A stretch of 64,000 bases of DNA. Source: Neostapfia colusana. Lineage: Eukaryota; Streptophyta; Magnoliopsida; Poales; Poaceae. A model generated the notes under the pieces. It was given only the letters and a program-made list of their open reading frames with translations. It did not search any database and was not told the DNA's origin. Where the stretch lies: positions 28,269,928-28,333,927 of the forward strand of contig JASWHV010000001.1 in assembly GCA_030760725.1 (NCBI GenBank), in the 5' to 3' direction. The translations under genes were made by a program, and so were the position numbers. This document shows positions 1 through 11,993 of this stretch, in pieces. Each line of letters begins with the position of its first letter. The first letter of the stretch is position 1.

Positions 1-239
1 CATGAGATAATTGTATTGCTACATGTGTGCCACCAAATATTGCTCACTAAATTTCAGCTTTATGGACCGTTAACTTGTTGCTAAAAGCTGAACTAAGGAT
101 GAACTTGTAGGCGTGTCCATTTGCTGCAACATTGCTATCCTATGTCATGGTACACCTCATGTAGAGTTTCATGCTTAGGTGAGTCGGTTAAGCCTTGCTG
201 AGCCTTCATGCTCACGGTTGCTGCTTAAGTGTTTTTCAG

Positions 240-337
240 GTGAGGAGCCACCCACGGACTCGGAGTACGAGTCCACCGGCGAGGGTTACCCTCCGTCGGG
301 GACCACGGCTGAGTGGGAGCCGTACACGCCGCTCTGA
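240..337 (+). other. LTR mini-gene, second exon (A0 copy)
   Basis: The exon follows a pyrimidine-rich acceptor (GTTTTTCAG, 231-239). Read from phase 1 it gives an acidic stretch that ends in AEWEPYTPL and a TGA at 335-337. The same frame, acceptor and EWEP.TP ending occur in the A1 and A3 LTRs. The first exon of this copy is outside the window. Coding status is inferred from conservation; no transcript is available. Confidence 0.5.
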
Positions 338-434
338 GCTGAGGAGTGCAGCTAGTGTGGGTTGCCCTAGGGCTGGGCAACCACTTTTGCTAGATAGGCG
401 GGCGTGAGTTGTATAGTGTAGACTTCCGCTGTGT

Positions 435-440
435 AATAAA
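435..440 (+). promoter_or_regulatory. AATAAA polyadenylation signal in LTR
   Basis: An AATAAA lies about 100 nt after the exon-b stop and about 150 nt before the LTR end. A3 has one in the same place (29754-29759). It could serve both the element RNA and an LTR-internal transcript. Confidence 0.5.
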
Positions 441-594
441 AGACCCTAGTTTGTAACTGAGAAGTGTACTATTTTGTACATTCAGTTTGTTTTCCCATGT
501 AATATAATGTGTTCTTATGACGTGTGCTGTTGGGTGTCGCATCGCGCGGCACCACCCTCTGCGATCCTGGATGAGCGGATTCCGGTCCGCCACA

Positions 595-3245
595 CAAACA
601 CGAAGACCTGAGCGTACCACATGGTTCTTCACACATCCATGGGTAGCCCCGCAAATTTTCAGCTCATTCGGTAAAGATTTCCTATTTGTTGGAATTTAAA
701 CGGGAGACAATTTGAATTTGAACTTCAGTTTCAAATTCCAATTTCACTGAAATTCTTTGAGAGCACCATTGTGTTCCTCATATTCCTATTGGCTTGTTCT
801 TCAAGTTTGATCAAATTTGGAGTTCATTTGCTAGCCCAAACAAAAATGGGAAGAAAAAGAAGAGGGAAAGGGGGCCCACTGGTCAGAAGACTTAGACCTG
901 AAGTCAATTCGTGCGAGTCACTCGGCAGCCGACATTCATCGCGCGCCACCTCCTGCTCCAGCGCCCGAGTGAGGGGGACACCGCACTTCTGTGCTGCACC
1001 TGGAAGTACCGGTTGCTGCGATCACTACGCACTCAGGCCACGTGAACTCGTCCCCTCGCTCCCATCTTCTTCGCTCGCCGAAGCAAGCAACCTCCGGTCG
1101 ACCTCTCTGATCACCGGCGCCCGAGTGGCACAGGCACTTTCGTGCCCGATGAGCTACACGAAAAAGGTCCGCCCCGTGGTGCTGATCACAAATGTGTCGA
1201 CCTAGCTCCCTCTTTCGCATGATCGGCAGAGAATTTGGTCGATTAGTGCGTCGGTGTGTTTAGAACCGAGCCACACGAAATTCGAAAATCCGTAGCGATC
1301 AAGCCACCATCCAATGGACCGAGCTATAGACATGATATAGACTCACCCACGTTTCTCTAGGATCAAGAACCATCGATTTTCATTGAGTCTTGGTGATGTT
1401 CTTCGAGATTTTTGCATCGGTGCCGATTTTCACCCTAGGTCGCCGATGAGCTCATAGTTGCAGCCTCGGTTGAGCTAATTTGAGCTCATGCCGGTGATTA
1501 GGATGTCACCAGGGTGCTCTAGGGAGAAAGGCCAAAGTGTTTGAGCCCTCCTAGCACGAGTGCAACGCTGCCGGACTCCAACCGCCACTGCCGCCCGTCG
1601 CCGATAGGTTTCCGGTGACCGGGGTCCCCGGCCGACCACGGGGATGAGTTGCCCGTGGCCCAAAAGGGGGAGGCGGCAAGTTTCCGGGCGGGAGAAAGTC
1701 GGAAAGTCGGGTTCCGAGGAGCTCGCCGGAGAACACCGCCGCAGCGGGCCGTTGGCGCGAGGAGGAAGAAGGCACTGTATTGTGGGGCCTGCATACAGAG
1801 TTTAAACTTTTCTGGGATTTTCCAGTTTAGTTCAAATTTCAAATGCACACCACTTTTGCTAGGAAGCTCCAAATTTAGTGAACTAAATTTTGCTGAACTC
1901 ATATTTTGAGTACTTTCCAGCAACACAAATTTCAGCTCATGAAACTTTATGGTTTTCCAGAATTAATTCCCTAAAGTTTAAACTGTTAGGAATTTTATCT
2001 GGAGAATTAATTTATGAAAATTTTGAAATTTGGCTGAGAGGTTCATTGGAAAATCCTTGAGTCACAGTAACATTTTCAGACCCATCCGAGTTAATTTAGT
2101 CCCGCTAATGGTGTGATTAAGTGAACTGCCCTGAGAAAATAGAAAAATGTCCAGAAACATTTTTCAGAATTTTCTCAAATCTTGTTTAGGGCATGACTCC
2201 ATCTAGAATTCTTCAAATGACATGAAACCAATTCCATTAGAACCATCTCAAATTCTAGTTTCCAAGAAGTAAGGGTTGAAGCCATGAAAATCCCTGGAAT
2301 TTCTTAGAGGCTCTAATATTGACCAAATAGGCTTTTATTTGTACAAAGCTCAAATGAACTTTGTTTCAAATGAAACCTGGTCAAGACTCTGATTAGGACC
2401 CTACCAAGCCACCATAAAAATTTCAGAACCAAAGGGGAGGGCTAGCTAGAGTATAGTAATTACTTATTCAGTTCTAAACATTGCATTTGAATTGACATAT
2501 AGTATCTCGTTGACGTGTAGTCGCTGAAGGCGAGGAAACTCCGGAAGTGCTCGACTTCCTTCTTCCGGACGAAGCCCTAACCACTGACCAGCAGCAACAA
2601 GGCAAGCCCCGGTTTACATTGAACCATTTTACAAAGTTTTGCTTTGTTATATACTTAGTATGAGGTATATGAATGTGCATTAGGGGTAGGATGGATGAGA
2701 CTCAAGTGCATAACCAGAATTTTCCTATAAGAGTGAGGGTAGTGTCTAAGTCCTCGAGTAGACCGGCTATGCTTAATGATTCATAGAACTTCGGTACAAG
2801 TCGAGTAGTTGGAATCTACTCGCGAGTTAGGCCCAGGGACACACGGGATTGGTTCGAGTTAGGTGAGATCATTTTAGTGATGAAAATGAGACTAGGCAGG
2901 GGCTAGGGCGTAGCAAGAGGAAGTCTTGTGTGCGCAGCCCTGTCTGTGTCAATTGACAACCGATCCGTGTGCAGCCCACGCTGATCAAGTTTGAACATAC
3001 CGAAGGCATATCAGATATATGGGCCCCGGTAAACCGATGTATCCTAAACCTCCGGGCATCGAGGCATAACGCACCGATTTATAGGTGTAGGCTGAGGGCA
3101 GCAAGGTGGAAATCTGCTAACGGGCATAGAGAGATGCTCCATATAAGGAACCTCCTGCTCGTTTCGGTGTGACCGGTTCGATGTTTGGGCTGTTGGGTGA
3201 AAGGTTGTCCCGTACGACATCGAGTGAGCGTGCTGTGTACGACAT
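595..3245 (+). repeat. A1 5' LTR, truncated at both ends
   Basis: This aligns with 8947 to about 11600 of the A1 3' LTR. It lacks the TG start and everything after about 11600, including the second mini-gene exon, the poly(A) region and the LTR end. At the break (3213-3254) the 17-bp string TACGACATCGAGTGAGC occurs twice, then internal leader sequence begins. No intact promoter was recognised. Confidence 0.85.
2521..2601 (+). other. LTR mini-gene, first exon (A1 5' LTR copy)
   Basis: An 81-nt frame between a GTGTAG acceptor and a G|GCAAGC donor encodes an acidic, Gln-ending peptide containing EEPEVLDFLLPDE-type residues (AEGEETPEVLDFLLPDEA). It is nearly identical to the copy at 10884-10964. 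The partner exon was deleted from this LTR. Confidence 0.5.
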
Positions 3246-4230
3246 CGAGTGAGCATAACTCACAGATCATTTAGCAAATGGAGGTGTGGTATATAGTTCT
3301 GGAAAGTTGTTTAAGCACTCTACAACTTTGTTTTAGACTCCCAGAGCTGAATCACACCTTAAGATGGCTTAAATCCCAGAGGATTGTAAACTGTTAAGAA
3401 CCAGGACAGATTTAAAACATTCTCTGGACTGTTCTGTTTTTCAAGCATAACTTCCTGTAGAAAAATCTGAAATTATCATATGATACATATTTGGAAAGGG
3501 TAGGAGATGTGTTACATCTTTGTAATTCAAGGTTTCTGCAATTGCAGCACGGGATTAATCTGAAATCAGAGTTGAAAACAGCAACTTCCAAAGGAGATGC
3601 TGTTGAAATTCTTCCAGAAATTCTGTTGAGTTTGAATTACCATAACTTTTAAACCAGAGCTGATCTGAGGGCAAAAAAGTACTCGTTGGAAATATACTGA
3701 AGTTAACTTTAACTTTGGTATTCATCTTGAGTCATGAATATGCCCAGAATCAGGTCAAAATCTGGAATATGTAACAACTGGTCATTCGGGCAGAGGGATG
3801 ACAGTTTAACTCATTTTAGAGATTGTTGTACCCAAGGGGGTTTGAGTACTTCCAATGGGGTAGAACATACTCATGAGTGGTTATCTTCAACTAGTGAAAG
3901 ATTTGAATATATATCTTACTCAAGTTTCTTTTGCTAGAGACCAGGTTTGTGTCGTATTGAAGATAAAAGGGTAGTATACGTGATGACAAAGCGATTTTAA
4001 CGTCTCGTAGTGACCAAACCTAGTTGAGATGATCTTCCAAAGAGGAAGTCCGTCAAGTTGGATTTAACTAGCTTGTATTTGTTCTGGTAATGGTGTAGCT
4101 TGTGCAAAGTTATTACATTATCTACATACGAGATGTATCGCATGTTTTACTGTCATTATGTTTTACGCCTATTTTATTGGACTGCATGAAGTATGTTGTG
4201 GGACTGATATTTATTGTCGTATGGTTGCAG
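3246..4230 (+). other. A1 untranslated leader, 5' part deleted
   Basis: From about 3257 the sequence matches the A2 leader from about 24167. The LTR end, primer site and roughly the first 950 bp of leader are missing. The leader ends in TTGCAG directly before the gag ATG, which looks like a splice acceptor; B shows the same arrangement. No gene is visible here. Confidence 0.75.
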
Positions 4231-5463
4231 ATGGTTCACACTCGGACAACGCATAAGATTGGTGGCTCTAGCCAGCAGGGGGGTGACGACTCCCAGCCAC
4301 CTGCCTACGACAGCACCCCGCAGCAACAACCACCACCACCGTCTCCGCTTACGCTAGCGGATGTGATTGCGGCACTGGTGGGTGGTCGTGAGGAGCAGAC
4401 CGACCTGCTCCGCATGATCTTGCATAATACGTCCCAGGCAGGGGGCGTCAAGAGAGGGGGCCTCGTGAGCCCCGTGATGTGACGTACTCGGACTTCATGA
4501 GTACGCACCCTCCGGTGTTCACTGACGCAGCAGAACCCCTGGAGGCCGACAACTGGCTGCGGACAATTGAGTCCAAGTTCGGGCTGCTCCAATGTACGGA
4601 GTGGCAGAAGACTCTGTTCGCGGAGCAGCAGCTTCACGGTACCGCTGGTGCGTGGTGGGCGAATTATGTCGCCTCACGTCCGGCTGGCCAGGCCGTGGAG
4701 TGGGAAGAATTCCGGGAGGCGTTCCGCGTCTACCATATCCCTCCGGGATAATGAAGCGGAAGTTCCAAGTGTTTTTGGAGCTGAAGCAGGGCGGGAGGAC
4801 TGCCCACGACTACTCCCGTGCCTTCAACCATCTGGCACAATATGCGTCGGATTTCGTCTCCACCGAGGAGAAGAAGCGAGAGCACTTCTATCGGGGGTTA
4901 CACCCCGAGATGAAGACGCATCTCGTCCAATGCAATCGCGGCACGTTCAATGATCTAGTCAACGCTGCGATCATGCAAGAAGATGCTCAGCGGGAGTTGG
5001 TGGCTGAGCAGCGGAAGCGCAGCACTCCACTCAGCAGTGGGGGTGGAGCTCCCCAGAAATACCGCATGGTGTATCGAACACCATCCGGTCAGCAGTGGCA
5101 TCCACCGGCGCGACCTCAGCAGTTCGGGGGTCGTTCATTTCCGCCACCCCCGTTCCAACCGCCGATGCCACCACCGCGACCGCAACAGCAGCAGCAGATG
5201 GTACCCCGGGCGTTTCCACCGCCAGAACGCGCCCCGGGTTTCCGTCCGCCAATCAGCAGAGGACCGCCTCGCTACACATGGTTTACGTGTGGCCAGGCGG
5301 GCCATTTTTTTCGAAGGACTGTCCCCAGGGGCAGCAGAGCAGCGGGCAAGCCCAGTTCCAGGGCGGTGCTCGAGGCCGACCTCCGGTCAAGAAGGTTGGT
5401 CAGCGGACTGGGGGCGTTCGAAACCTCGACAATGAGGATGCCCCAGAGGGAGACACTGTGCTG
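4231..5463 (+). pseudogene. gag: A1 gag (capsid/nucleocapsid), broken
   Basis: The ATG at 4231 opens a Gag with an MVHTRTTHK start, a Pro/Gln-rich segment, a retrotransposon gag core (EADNWLR, AGAWWANY, YHIPPG, KRKFQ.FLELKQG) and a nucleocapsid. The frame shifts near 4450, again near 4745 (stop at 4749-4751) and again in the zinc knuckle near 5310. The first knuckle cysteine is replaced by Trp (WFTCGQAGHFF), so the CCHC motif is lost. A2 carries the intact version of the knuckle. Gag would have packaged the element RNA into particles. The breaks are read directly from sequence. Confidence 0.88.
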
Positions 5464-6560
5464 GCGGGTACGTTCACTCTCAACAATCAAGCAATCATCA
5501 TATTATTTGATTCGGGTGCAACCCACAACTTCATAAGTGCATCATATGTGGTTAAGCATCAACTGGAAGCCTTTCCCACTGAGTGCTCTTATATGATCTG
5601 CTCACCGGGAGGAAGGATTTCAGCAACTATGATGATCCCGAAAGCACCACTGTGCTTAGGTGGGCAGATATATCCCACCACTATGAGTATTCTTGAGGGG
5701 CAGAAGATTGATGCAATCTTAGGGATGTCATGGATAAGCTACCATGGCGCTGTCCTGGAAACATTATCACGGACGGTTCACCTCAACTCCCCACTACACT
5801 GTCTGCAGTCCCTCATATTAGACAATCCAGTCCGGGAAGTTTCAGCAATTAATAATACTGAAGCTCTCAAGTTAGAGGACATTCCCATAGTCTGGGAGTA
5901 CCCCGATGTGTTCCCGGATGATCTTCCCGGCATGCCACCTGAGCGGGGTGTCGAGTTCAAGATTGAGCTTGCACCCGGGACTACTCCTATCTCACGGAGA
6001 CCATACAAAATGGCTCCAAATGAGCTGGCTGAATTGAAAGAGCAGCTCAATGATCTGTTGAGCAAAGGTTTCATTAGGCCGAGTTCCTCTCCTTGGGGAT
6101 GCTCGGCGCTGTTCATAAAGAAAAAGGATGAAACCTTGATGTTGTGTGTGGATTACCGGCCGCTCAACACCGTCACCATCAAGAACAAATACCCACTGCC
6201 CCGCATTGACATTCTGTTTGATCAGCTTGTGGGTGCAAGTGTGTTCTCCAAGATGGATCTTCGCTCCGGGTATCATCAAATAAAAATCCGAGCGGAGTAT
6301 ATCCCGAAGACGGCCTTCTCGACGAGATATGGCTTATATGAGTATCTCTTCATGTCTTTTGGTCTCACCAATGCTCCGGCACATTTCATGTATCTCATGA
6401 ACTCGGTGTTCATGCCGGAGCTGGACAAGTTCATTGTAGTGCTCATTGATGATATCTTGGTTTACTCCAAGACAGAAGCAGAACACGCCGAACACTTAAG
6501 CATCGTTCTTCAATGATTGCGGGACCACAAGCTCTACGCCAAGTTCAGCAAATGTGAGTT
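5464..6560 (+). pseudogene. pol: A1 protease and reverse transcriptase, broken
   Basis: The aspartic protease is marked by LFDSGATHNFIS (Asp at 5509-5511). The RT follows, with EYPDVFPDDLPGMPP, KGFIRPSSSPWG, LCVDYRPLN, the FSKMDLRSGYHQ block (Asp of motif A) and LIDDILVYSK (paired Asp at 6448-6453). This reading frame is open from about 5330 to a TGA at 6514-6516, then shifts near 6570. Asp residues of the protease and RT are kept, so the loss is from the stop and shifts, not from active-site change. Confidence 0.9.
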
Positions 6561-7230
6561 TTGGATCAGCCAAGTGCCATTTTGGGACATATCATCTCAG
6601 CGGAAGGCATTACGGTTGACCCAAGCAAAATTGAGCAAGTGCTGAAATGGAAAGCCCCTACTTCTGTCCATGAAGTAAGAAGCTTCCTCGGCTTAGCGGG
6701 ATATTACCGGAGATTCATTCCAAGTTTCTCCAAGCTTGCTAAGCCGATGACTGAATTGTTGAAAAAGGGAACAAAGTATGTTTGGAACTCAGCATGTGAA
6801 GGAGCGTTCCAAGCATTAGTGAAGCATCTCACAACAGCCCCGATCTTAGCTCAACCGGATACAACCAAGCCCTTCGACGTGTATTGTGATGCGTCCGGCA
6901 TCGGGCTTGGCTGCGTGTTGATGCAGGAAGGACGTGTGGTCGCATATGGTTCACGCCAACTCTGAAACCATGAGCAGCACTATCCGACTCATGATCTTGA
7001 GCTCGCTGCTGTGGTTTTGGCGCTGAAAATGTGGAGGCACTATCTCCTGGGGAATTTGGTGCATCTCTACACCGACCACGAGAGCCTGAAGTACATTTTC
7101 ACCTAGAAGGAGCTGAATATGAGGCAAAGGAGGTGGTTAGAACTAATCAAAGATTATGCGATTGAGATTCATTACCACCCCGGCAAGGCAAATGTGGTTG
7201 CTGACGCGATGAGCCGGAAATCACATCCAT
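6561..7230 (+). pseudogene. pol: A1 RT connection and RNase H, broken
   Basis: The frame gives LGHIISAEGITVDPSK, EVRSFLGLAGYYRRFIPSFS and the RNase H start FDVYCDASGIGLGCVLMQ. A TGA interrupts at 6963-6965 and a TAG at 7103-7105 (CAG expected from A2). Later RNase H residues (TDH, LELAAVV, ADA.SRKS) are readable after the stops. A 2-nt deletion near 7225 shifts the frame into integrase. Confidence 0.87.
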
Positions 7231-8760
7231 AACCTCACCATTACACCGGTAGAAGAGGAAGAGACGAGTTTATACTTGGTTCCTTATGGATCGCTCTACA
7301 ACCTTGCCCTCATCCCTACCATTAGAGAGGAGATCATTGCAGCTCAGAAAGTTGATAAGGGCATGGCACATCTCCGGAGACGGATAGACAATGTAGAAAT
7401 CAAATGTTTCCGGAAGGATGATGAGGGGACGTTGTGGTTCAATGACCGCATAGTCGTACCCCGGAACATGGAGCTGCGAAAGAAAGTTCTTGATGAAGCT
7501 CACTTGTCTAAATACTCCATTCATCCGGGCAGCAACAAAATGTACCAAGATTTGAAAAAGAAATTTTGATGGACACGGATGAAGCGGGAAGTGGCGAAGT
7601 ACGTATCTGAGTGTGATACGTGTAGACGAGTGAAAGCTGATCATATGAGGAAATCAGGGCTGCTGCAACCCCTGAAAGTTCCAGCATGGAAATGGGAAGA
7701 TGTGAGCAAGGATTTCATTGTGGGATTACCCCTGACTTCCAACAAGCATGATTCCATTTGGGTAATAGTTGACCGATTAACCAAGTCGGCTCACTTCATT
7801 CCCGTGCATACACATTTCCATGCCAACAGATATGCGGAGTTGTATATTGCAAGAATCCTATGCTTGCATGGAGTACCCAAGACCATAGTCTCAGACCGAG
7901 GGGCACTATTTGTATCTCGTTTCTGGGAGCAGTTGCATGCTGCTTTGGGTACTAAGCTGATTAGAAGCTCCGCCTATCACCCTCAGACAGATGGTCAAAC
8001 AGAGAGGGTGAACCAAGTACTAGAAGACATGTTGAGAGCATGTGCCATCCACCACGCTAGAAACTGGGATGATCATCTACCGTTGGCGGAATTCTCGTAC
8101 AACAATGGCTATCAAGCGAGTATCAAGATGGCACCCTATGAAGCTCTCTACGGCCGTAAATGCCGCACCCCATTAAACTGGTGCTAGTCCGGTGAAAGGG
8201 TCACATTCGGGGTTGATGTGGTGAACGACTCCGAAGAGCGTGTTCGGATGATTCAAGCCAACTTGAAGGCCGCTCAATCCCGGCAGAAAAGCTACGCTGA
8301 TAAGAGGCGTAGGCTGCTGCACTTTGACATCGGGGAGCACGTGTACCTCCGTATGTCTCCGATGAAAGGCGTGCACCGGTTCGGCTTGAAGGGGAAGCTC
8401 GCTCCCTGATTCATTGGACCTTATGCCATCACCGAGAAGTGTGGACCAGTGGCGTATAGACTGGAACTACCGGCATCTCTTGCTGGTGTTTACGACGTTT
8501 TCCATGTTTCACAACTACGAAAATGTCTGAAGCATACGGCTGCTGTTCCCACTGAAGACATCGGCGAGCTGCAACCGGATTTGGCATATGAGGAATATCC
8601 GGCAGCAATTCTTGAGGAGAAGGCACGTACCACACGTAGCCGAACGTTGTGGTTCTACAAGATACTCTGGAACAACCACACCGCTGAAGAAGCGATGTGG
8701 GAGAGAGAGGAGTTTCTTCGCTCGAAGTACCCGAAGTTCATGGCGTCTCATCACGGGTGA
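7231..8760 (+). pseudogene. pol: A1 integrase with chromodomain-like tail, broken
   Basis: The zinc-binding region (CDTCRRVKADH), core Asp residues (DFIVGLPLT and VSDRGALFVS) and Glu (DGQTERVNQVLEDML) are visible. Stops are at 7567-7569 (TGA for TGG), 8185-8187 (TAG) and 8407-8409 (TGA for CGA). The C-terminal part (PAAILEEK, RSRTLWFYKILWNNH, EEAMWEREE) matches the chromodomain tail of plant chromoviruses, which helps target integration to chromatin. The last codon is TGA at 8758-8760. Confidence 0.9.
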
Positions 8761-8811
8761 TTTCTTGTTACATCACTGTCTCTTCCTTTATAATCTCGGG
8801 ACGCGATTCTT

Positions 8812-8825
8812 TTAAGGGGGAGGGA
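8812..8825 (+). promoter_or_regulatory. Polypurine tract of A1
   Basis: A run of A and G (TTAAGGGGGAGGGA) lies directly before the 3' LTR start TGTGAAATCCC. It would prime plus-strand DNA synthesis. Confidence 0.85.
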
Positions 8826-10883
8826 TGTGAAATCCCAAAAGTTTAGTAAATGGAGCTGGAATTTACACCAAGGAAATGGGAGAGAGTTTAAACCTTTGAA
8901 TGGGAAGGTGTGAGCTCCAAGTGCTATAATAACATGTCACAATGTCCAAACACGAAGACCTAAGCGTACCACATGGTTCTTCACACATCCACGGGTAGCC
9001 CCGCAAATTTTCAGCTCATTCGGTAAAGATTTCCTATTTGTTGGAATTTAAACGGGAGACAATTTGAATTTTAATTTGAACTTCAGTTTCAAATTCCAAT
9101 TTCACTGAAATTTAAATTTGAGAGCACCATTGTGTTCCTCATATTCCTATTGGCTTGTTCTTCAAGTTTGATCAAATTTGGAGTTCATTTGCTAGCCCAA
9201 ACAAAAATGGGAAGAAAAAGAAGAGGGAAAGGGGGCCCACTGGTCAGAAGACTTAGACCTGAAGTCAATTCGTGCGAGTCACTCGACAGCCGACGTTCAT
9301 CGCGCGCCACCTCCTGCTCCAGCGCCCGAGTGAGGGGGACACCGCACTTCTGTGCTGCGCCTGGAAGTACCGGTTGCTGCGATCACTACGCGCTCAGGCC
9401 ACGTGAACTCGTCCCCTCGCTCCCATCTTCTTCGCTCGCCGAAGCAAGCAACCTCCGGTCGACCTCTATGATCACCGGCGCCCGAGCGGCACAGGCACTT
9501 TCGTGCCTGACGAGCTACACGAAAAAGGTCCGCCCCGTGGTGCTGATCACAACTGTGTCGACCTAGCTCCCTCTTTCGCATGATCGGCAGAGAATTTGGT
9601 CGATTAGTGCGTCGGTGTGTTTAGAACCGAGCCACACGAAATTCGGAAATTCGTAGCGATCAAGCCACCATCCACTGGACCGAGCTATAGACATGATATA
9701 GACTCACCCACGTTTCTCTAGGATCAAGAACCATCGATTTTCATCGAGTCTTGGTGATGTTCTTCGAGATTTTTGCATCGGCGCCGATTTTCACCCTAGG
9801 TCGCCGATGAGCTCATAGTTGCAGCCTCGGTTGAGCTAATTTGAGCTCATGCCGGTGCTTAGGATGTCACCAGGGTGCTCTAGGGAGAAAGGCCAAAGTG
9901 TTTGAGCCCTCCTAGCACGAGTGCAACGCTGCCGGACTCCAACCGCCACTGCCGCCCGTCGCCGATAGGTTTCCGGTGACCGGGGTCCCCGGCCGACCAC
10001 GGGGATGAGTTGCCCGTGGCCCAAAAGGGGGAGGCGGCAAGTTTCCGGGCGGGAGAAGGTCGGAAAGTCAGGTTCCGAGGAGCTCGCCGGAGAACAACGC
10101 CGCAGCGGGCCGTTGGCGCGAGGAGGAAGAAGGCACTTTATTGTGGGGCCCGCATACAGAGTTTAAACTTTTCTGGGATTTTCCAGTTTAGTTCAAACTT
10201 CAAATGCACACCACTTTTGCTAGGAAGCTCCAAATTTAGTGAACTAAATTTTGCTGAACTCAGATTTTTTAGTACTTTCCAGAAACACAAATTTCAACTC
10301 ATGAAACTTTATGGTTTTCCAGAATTAATTCCCTAAATTTTAAACTGTTAGGAATTTTATCTGGAGAATTACTTTATAAAACATTATGAAATTTGGCTGA
10401 GAGGTTCACTGGAAAATCCTTGAGTCACAGTAAAATTTTCAGACCCATCCGAGTTCATTTAGTCCCCCTAATGGTGTGATTAAGTGAACTGCCCTGAGAA
10501 AATAGAAAAATGTCCAGAAACATTTTTCAGAAATTTCTCAAATCTTGTTTAGGGCATGATTCCATCTAGAATTCTTCAAATTACATGAAACCAATTCCAT
10601 TAGAACCATCTCAAATTCTAGCTTCCAGTAAGTAAGGGTTGAAGCCATGAAAATCCCTGGAATTCCTTAGAGGCTCTAATATTGACCGAATAGGCTTTTA
10701 TTTGTACAAAGCTCAAACGAACTTTGTTTCAAATGAAACCTGGTCAAGACTCTGGTTAGGACCCTACCAAGACACCATAAAAATTTCAGAACCAAAGGGG
10801 AGGGCTATCTAGAGTATAGTAATTACTTATTCAGTTCTAAACATTGCATTTGAATTGACATATAGTATCTCGTTGACGTGTAG

Positions 10884-10964
10884 TCGCTGAAGGCGAGGAA
10901 ACTCCGGAAGTGCTCGACTTCCTTCTTCCAGACGAAGCCCTAACCACTGACCAGCAGCAACAAG
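10884..10964 (+). other. LTR mini-gene, first exon (A1 3' LTR)
   Basis: An 81-nt frame starts after GTGTAG and ends at G|GCAAGC. The peptide is acidic with a hydrophobic core (EVLDFLLPDEA) and ends in QQQQ. The A2 and A3 copies differ at many third positions but keep Leu, Asp, Phe, Pro and Glu, for example CTC/TTG/TTA for the same Leu. This looks like past selection on a protein. The exon is symmetric (phase 1 in, phase 1 out). Confidence 0.6.
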
Positions 10965-11993
10965 GCAAGCCCTGGTTTACATTGAACCATTTTACAAAGT
11001 TTTGCGTTGTTATATACTTAGTATGAGGTATATGAATGTGCATTAGGGGTAGGATGGATGAGACCCAAGTGCATAACCAGAATTTTCCTATAAGAGTGAG
11101 GGTAGTGTCTAAGTCCTCGAGTAGACCGGCTATGCTTAATGATTCATAGAACTTCGGTACAAGTCGAGTAGTTGGAATCTACTTGCGAGTTAGGCCCGGG
11201 GACACACGGGATTGGTTCGAGTGAGGTGAGGTCATTTTAGAGATGAAAATGAGACTGGGCAGGGGCTAGGGCATAGCAAGAGGAAGTCTTGTGTGTGCAG
11301 CCCTGTTTGTGTCAGTTGAGGACCGATCCGTGTGCGGCCCACGCTGATCAAGTTTGAACGTACCAAAGGCATATCGGATATATGGGCCCCGGTAAACCGA
11401 TGTATCCTAAACCTCCGGGCGTCGAGGCATAACGCACTGATTTATAGGTGTAGGCTGAGGGTAGCAAGGTGGAAATCTGCTAATGGGCATAGAGAGATGC
11501 ACCGTGTCGGGAACCTCCTGCTCGTTTCGGTGCGACCGGTTCGACATTTGGGCTGTTGGGTGAAAGGTTGTCCCGTACGACATCGAGTGAGCGTGCTGTG
11601 CAGCTCCACGGGTGGGCGTACGTGACGTGCTCTTCGGGTATGCCTGCAGGTGTATATCGAGTCGATTCGCCGTCCCTCGCGGTGAAGAGTAACAGTTGGT
11701 CACTGAGTCGTGACGTAGGCTAATATATGAAATGTGATGATTCAATATTGCTGTTATGATATGATTGTATTGCTACATGTGTGCCACCAAATATTGCTCA
11801 CTAAATTTCATATTCAGGAACTGTTAATTTGTGGCTAAAAGATGAACTAAGGATGAACTTGTAGGCGTGTCCATTTGCTAAAAATTACCATCCTAGGTTC
11901 GTGTAAACTGCATGTAGAGTTTCATGCCTAGGGGAGTCGGTTAAGTCTTGTTGAGCCATCGTGCTCACGGTTGCTGCTATAAGTGTTTTTCAG

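Larger units (their letters stand above)
1..594 (+). mobile_element. Tail of a Tekay-type LTR (A0)
   Basis: This stretch matches the last part of the A1 3' LTR (about 11760-12351) and of the A2 5' LTR (about 22620-23205). It ends in the same GGTCCGCCACA terminus as A1. It is the right end of an LTR whose start is outside the window. Position 595 continues directly with the interior of another A-type LTR (equivalent to 8947), so the junction is a rearrangement rather than a clean insertion site. Confidence 0.8.

Noticed and set aside
771..1205. 144-residue open frame in the A1 5' LTR, repeated at 9132-9566
   Set aside because: Both copies are the two LTRs of one element, so similarity is expected. 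The composition is that of GC-rich noncoding DNA and it is not seen in the A2 or A3 LTRs.
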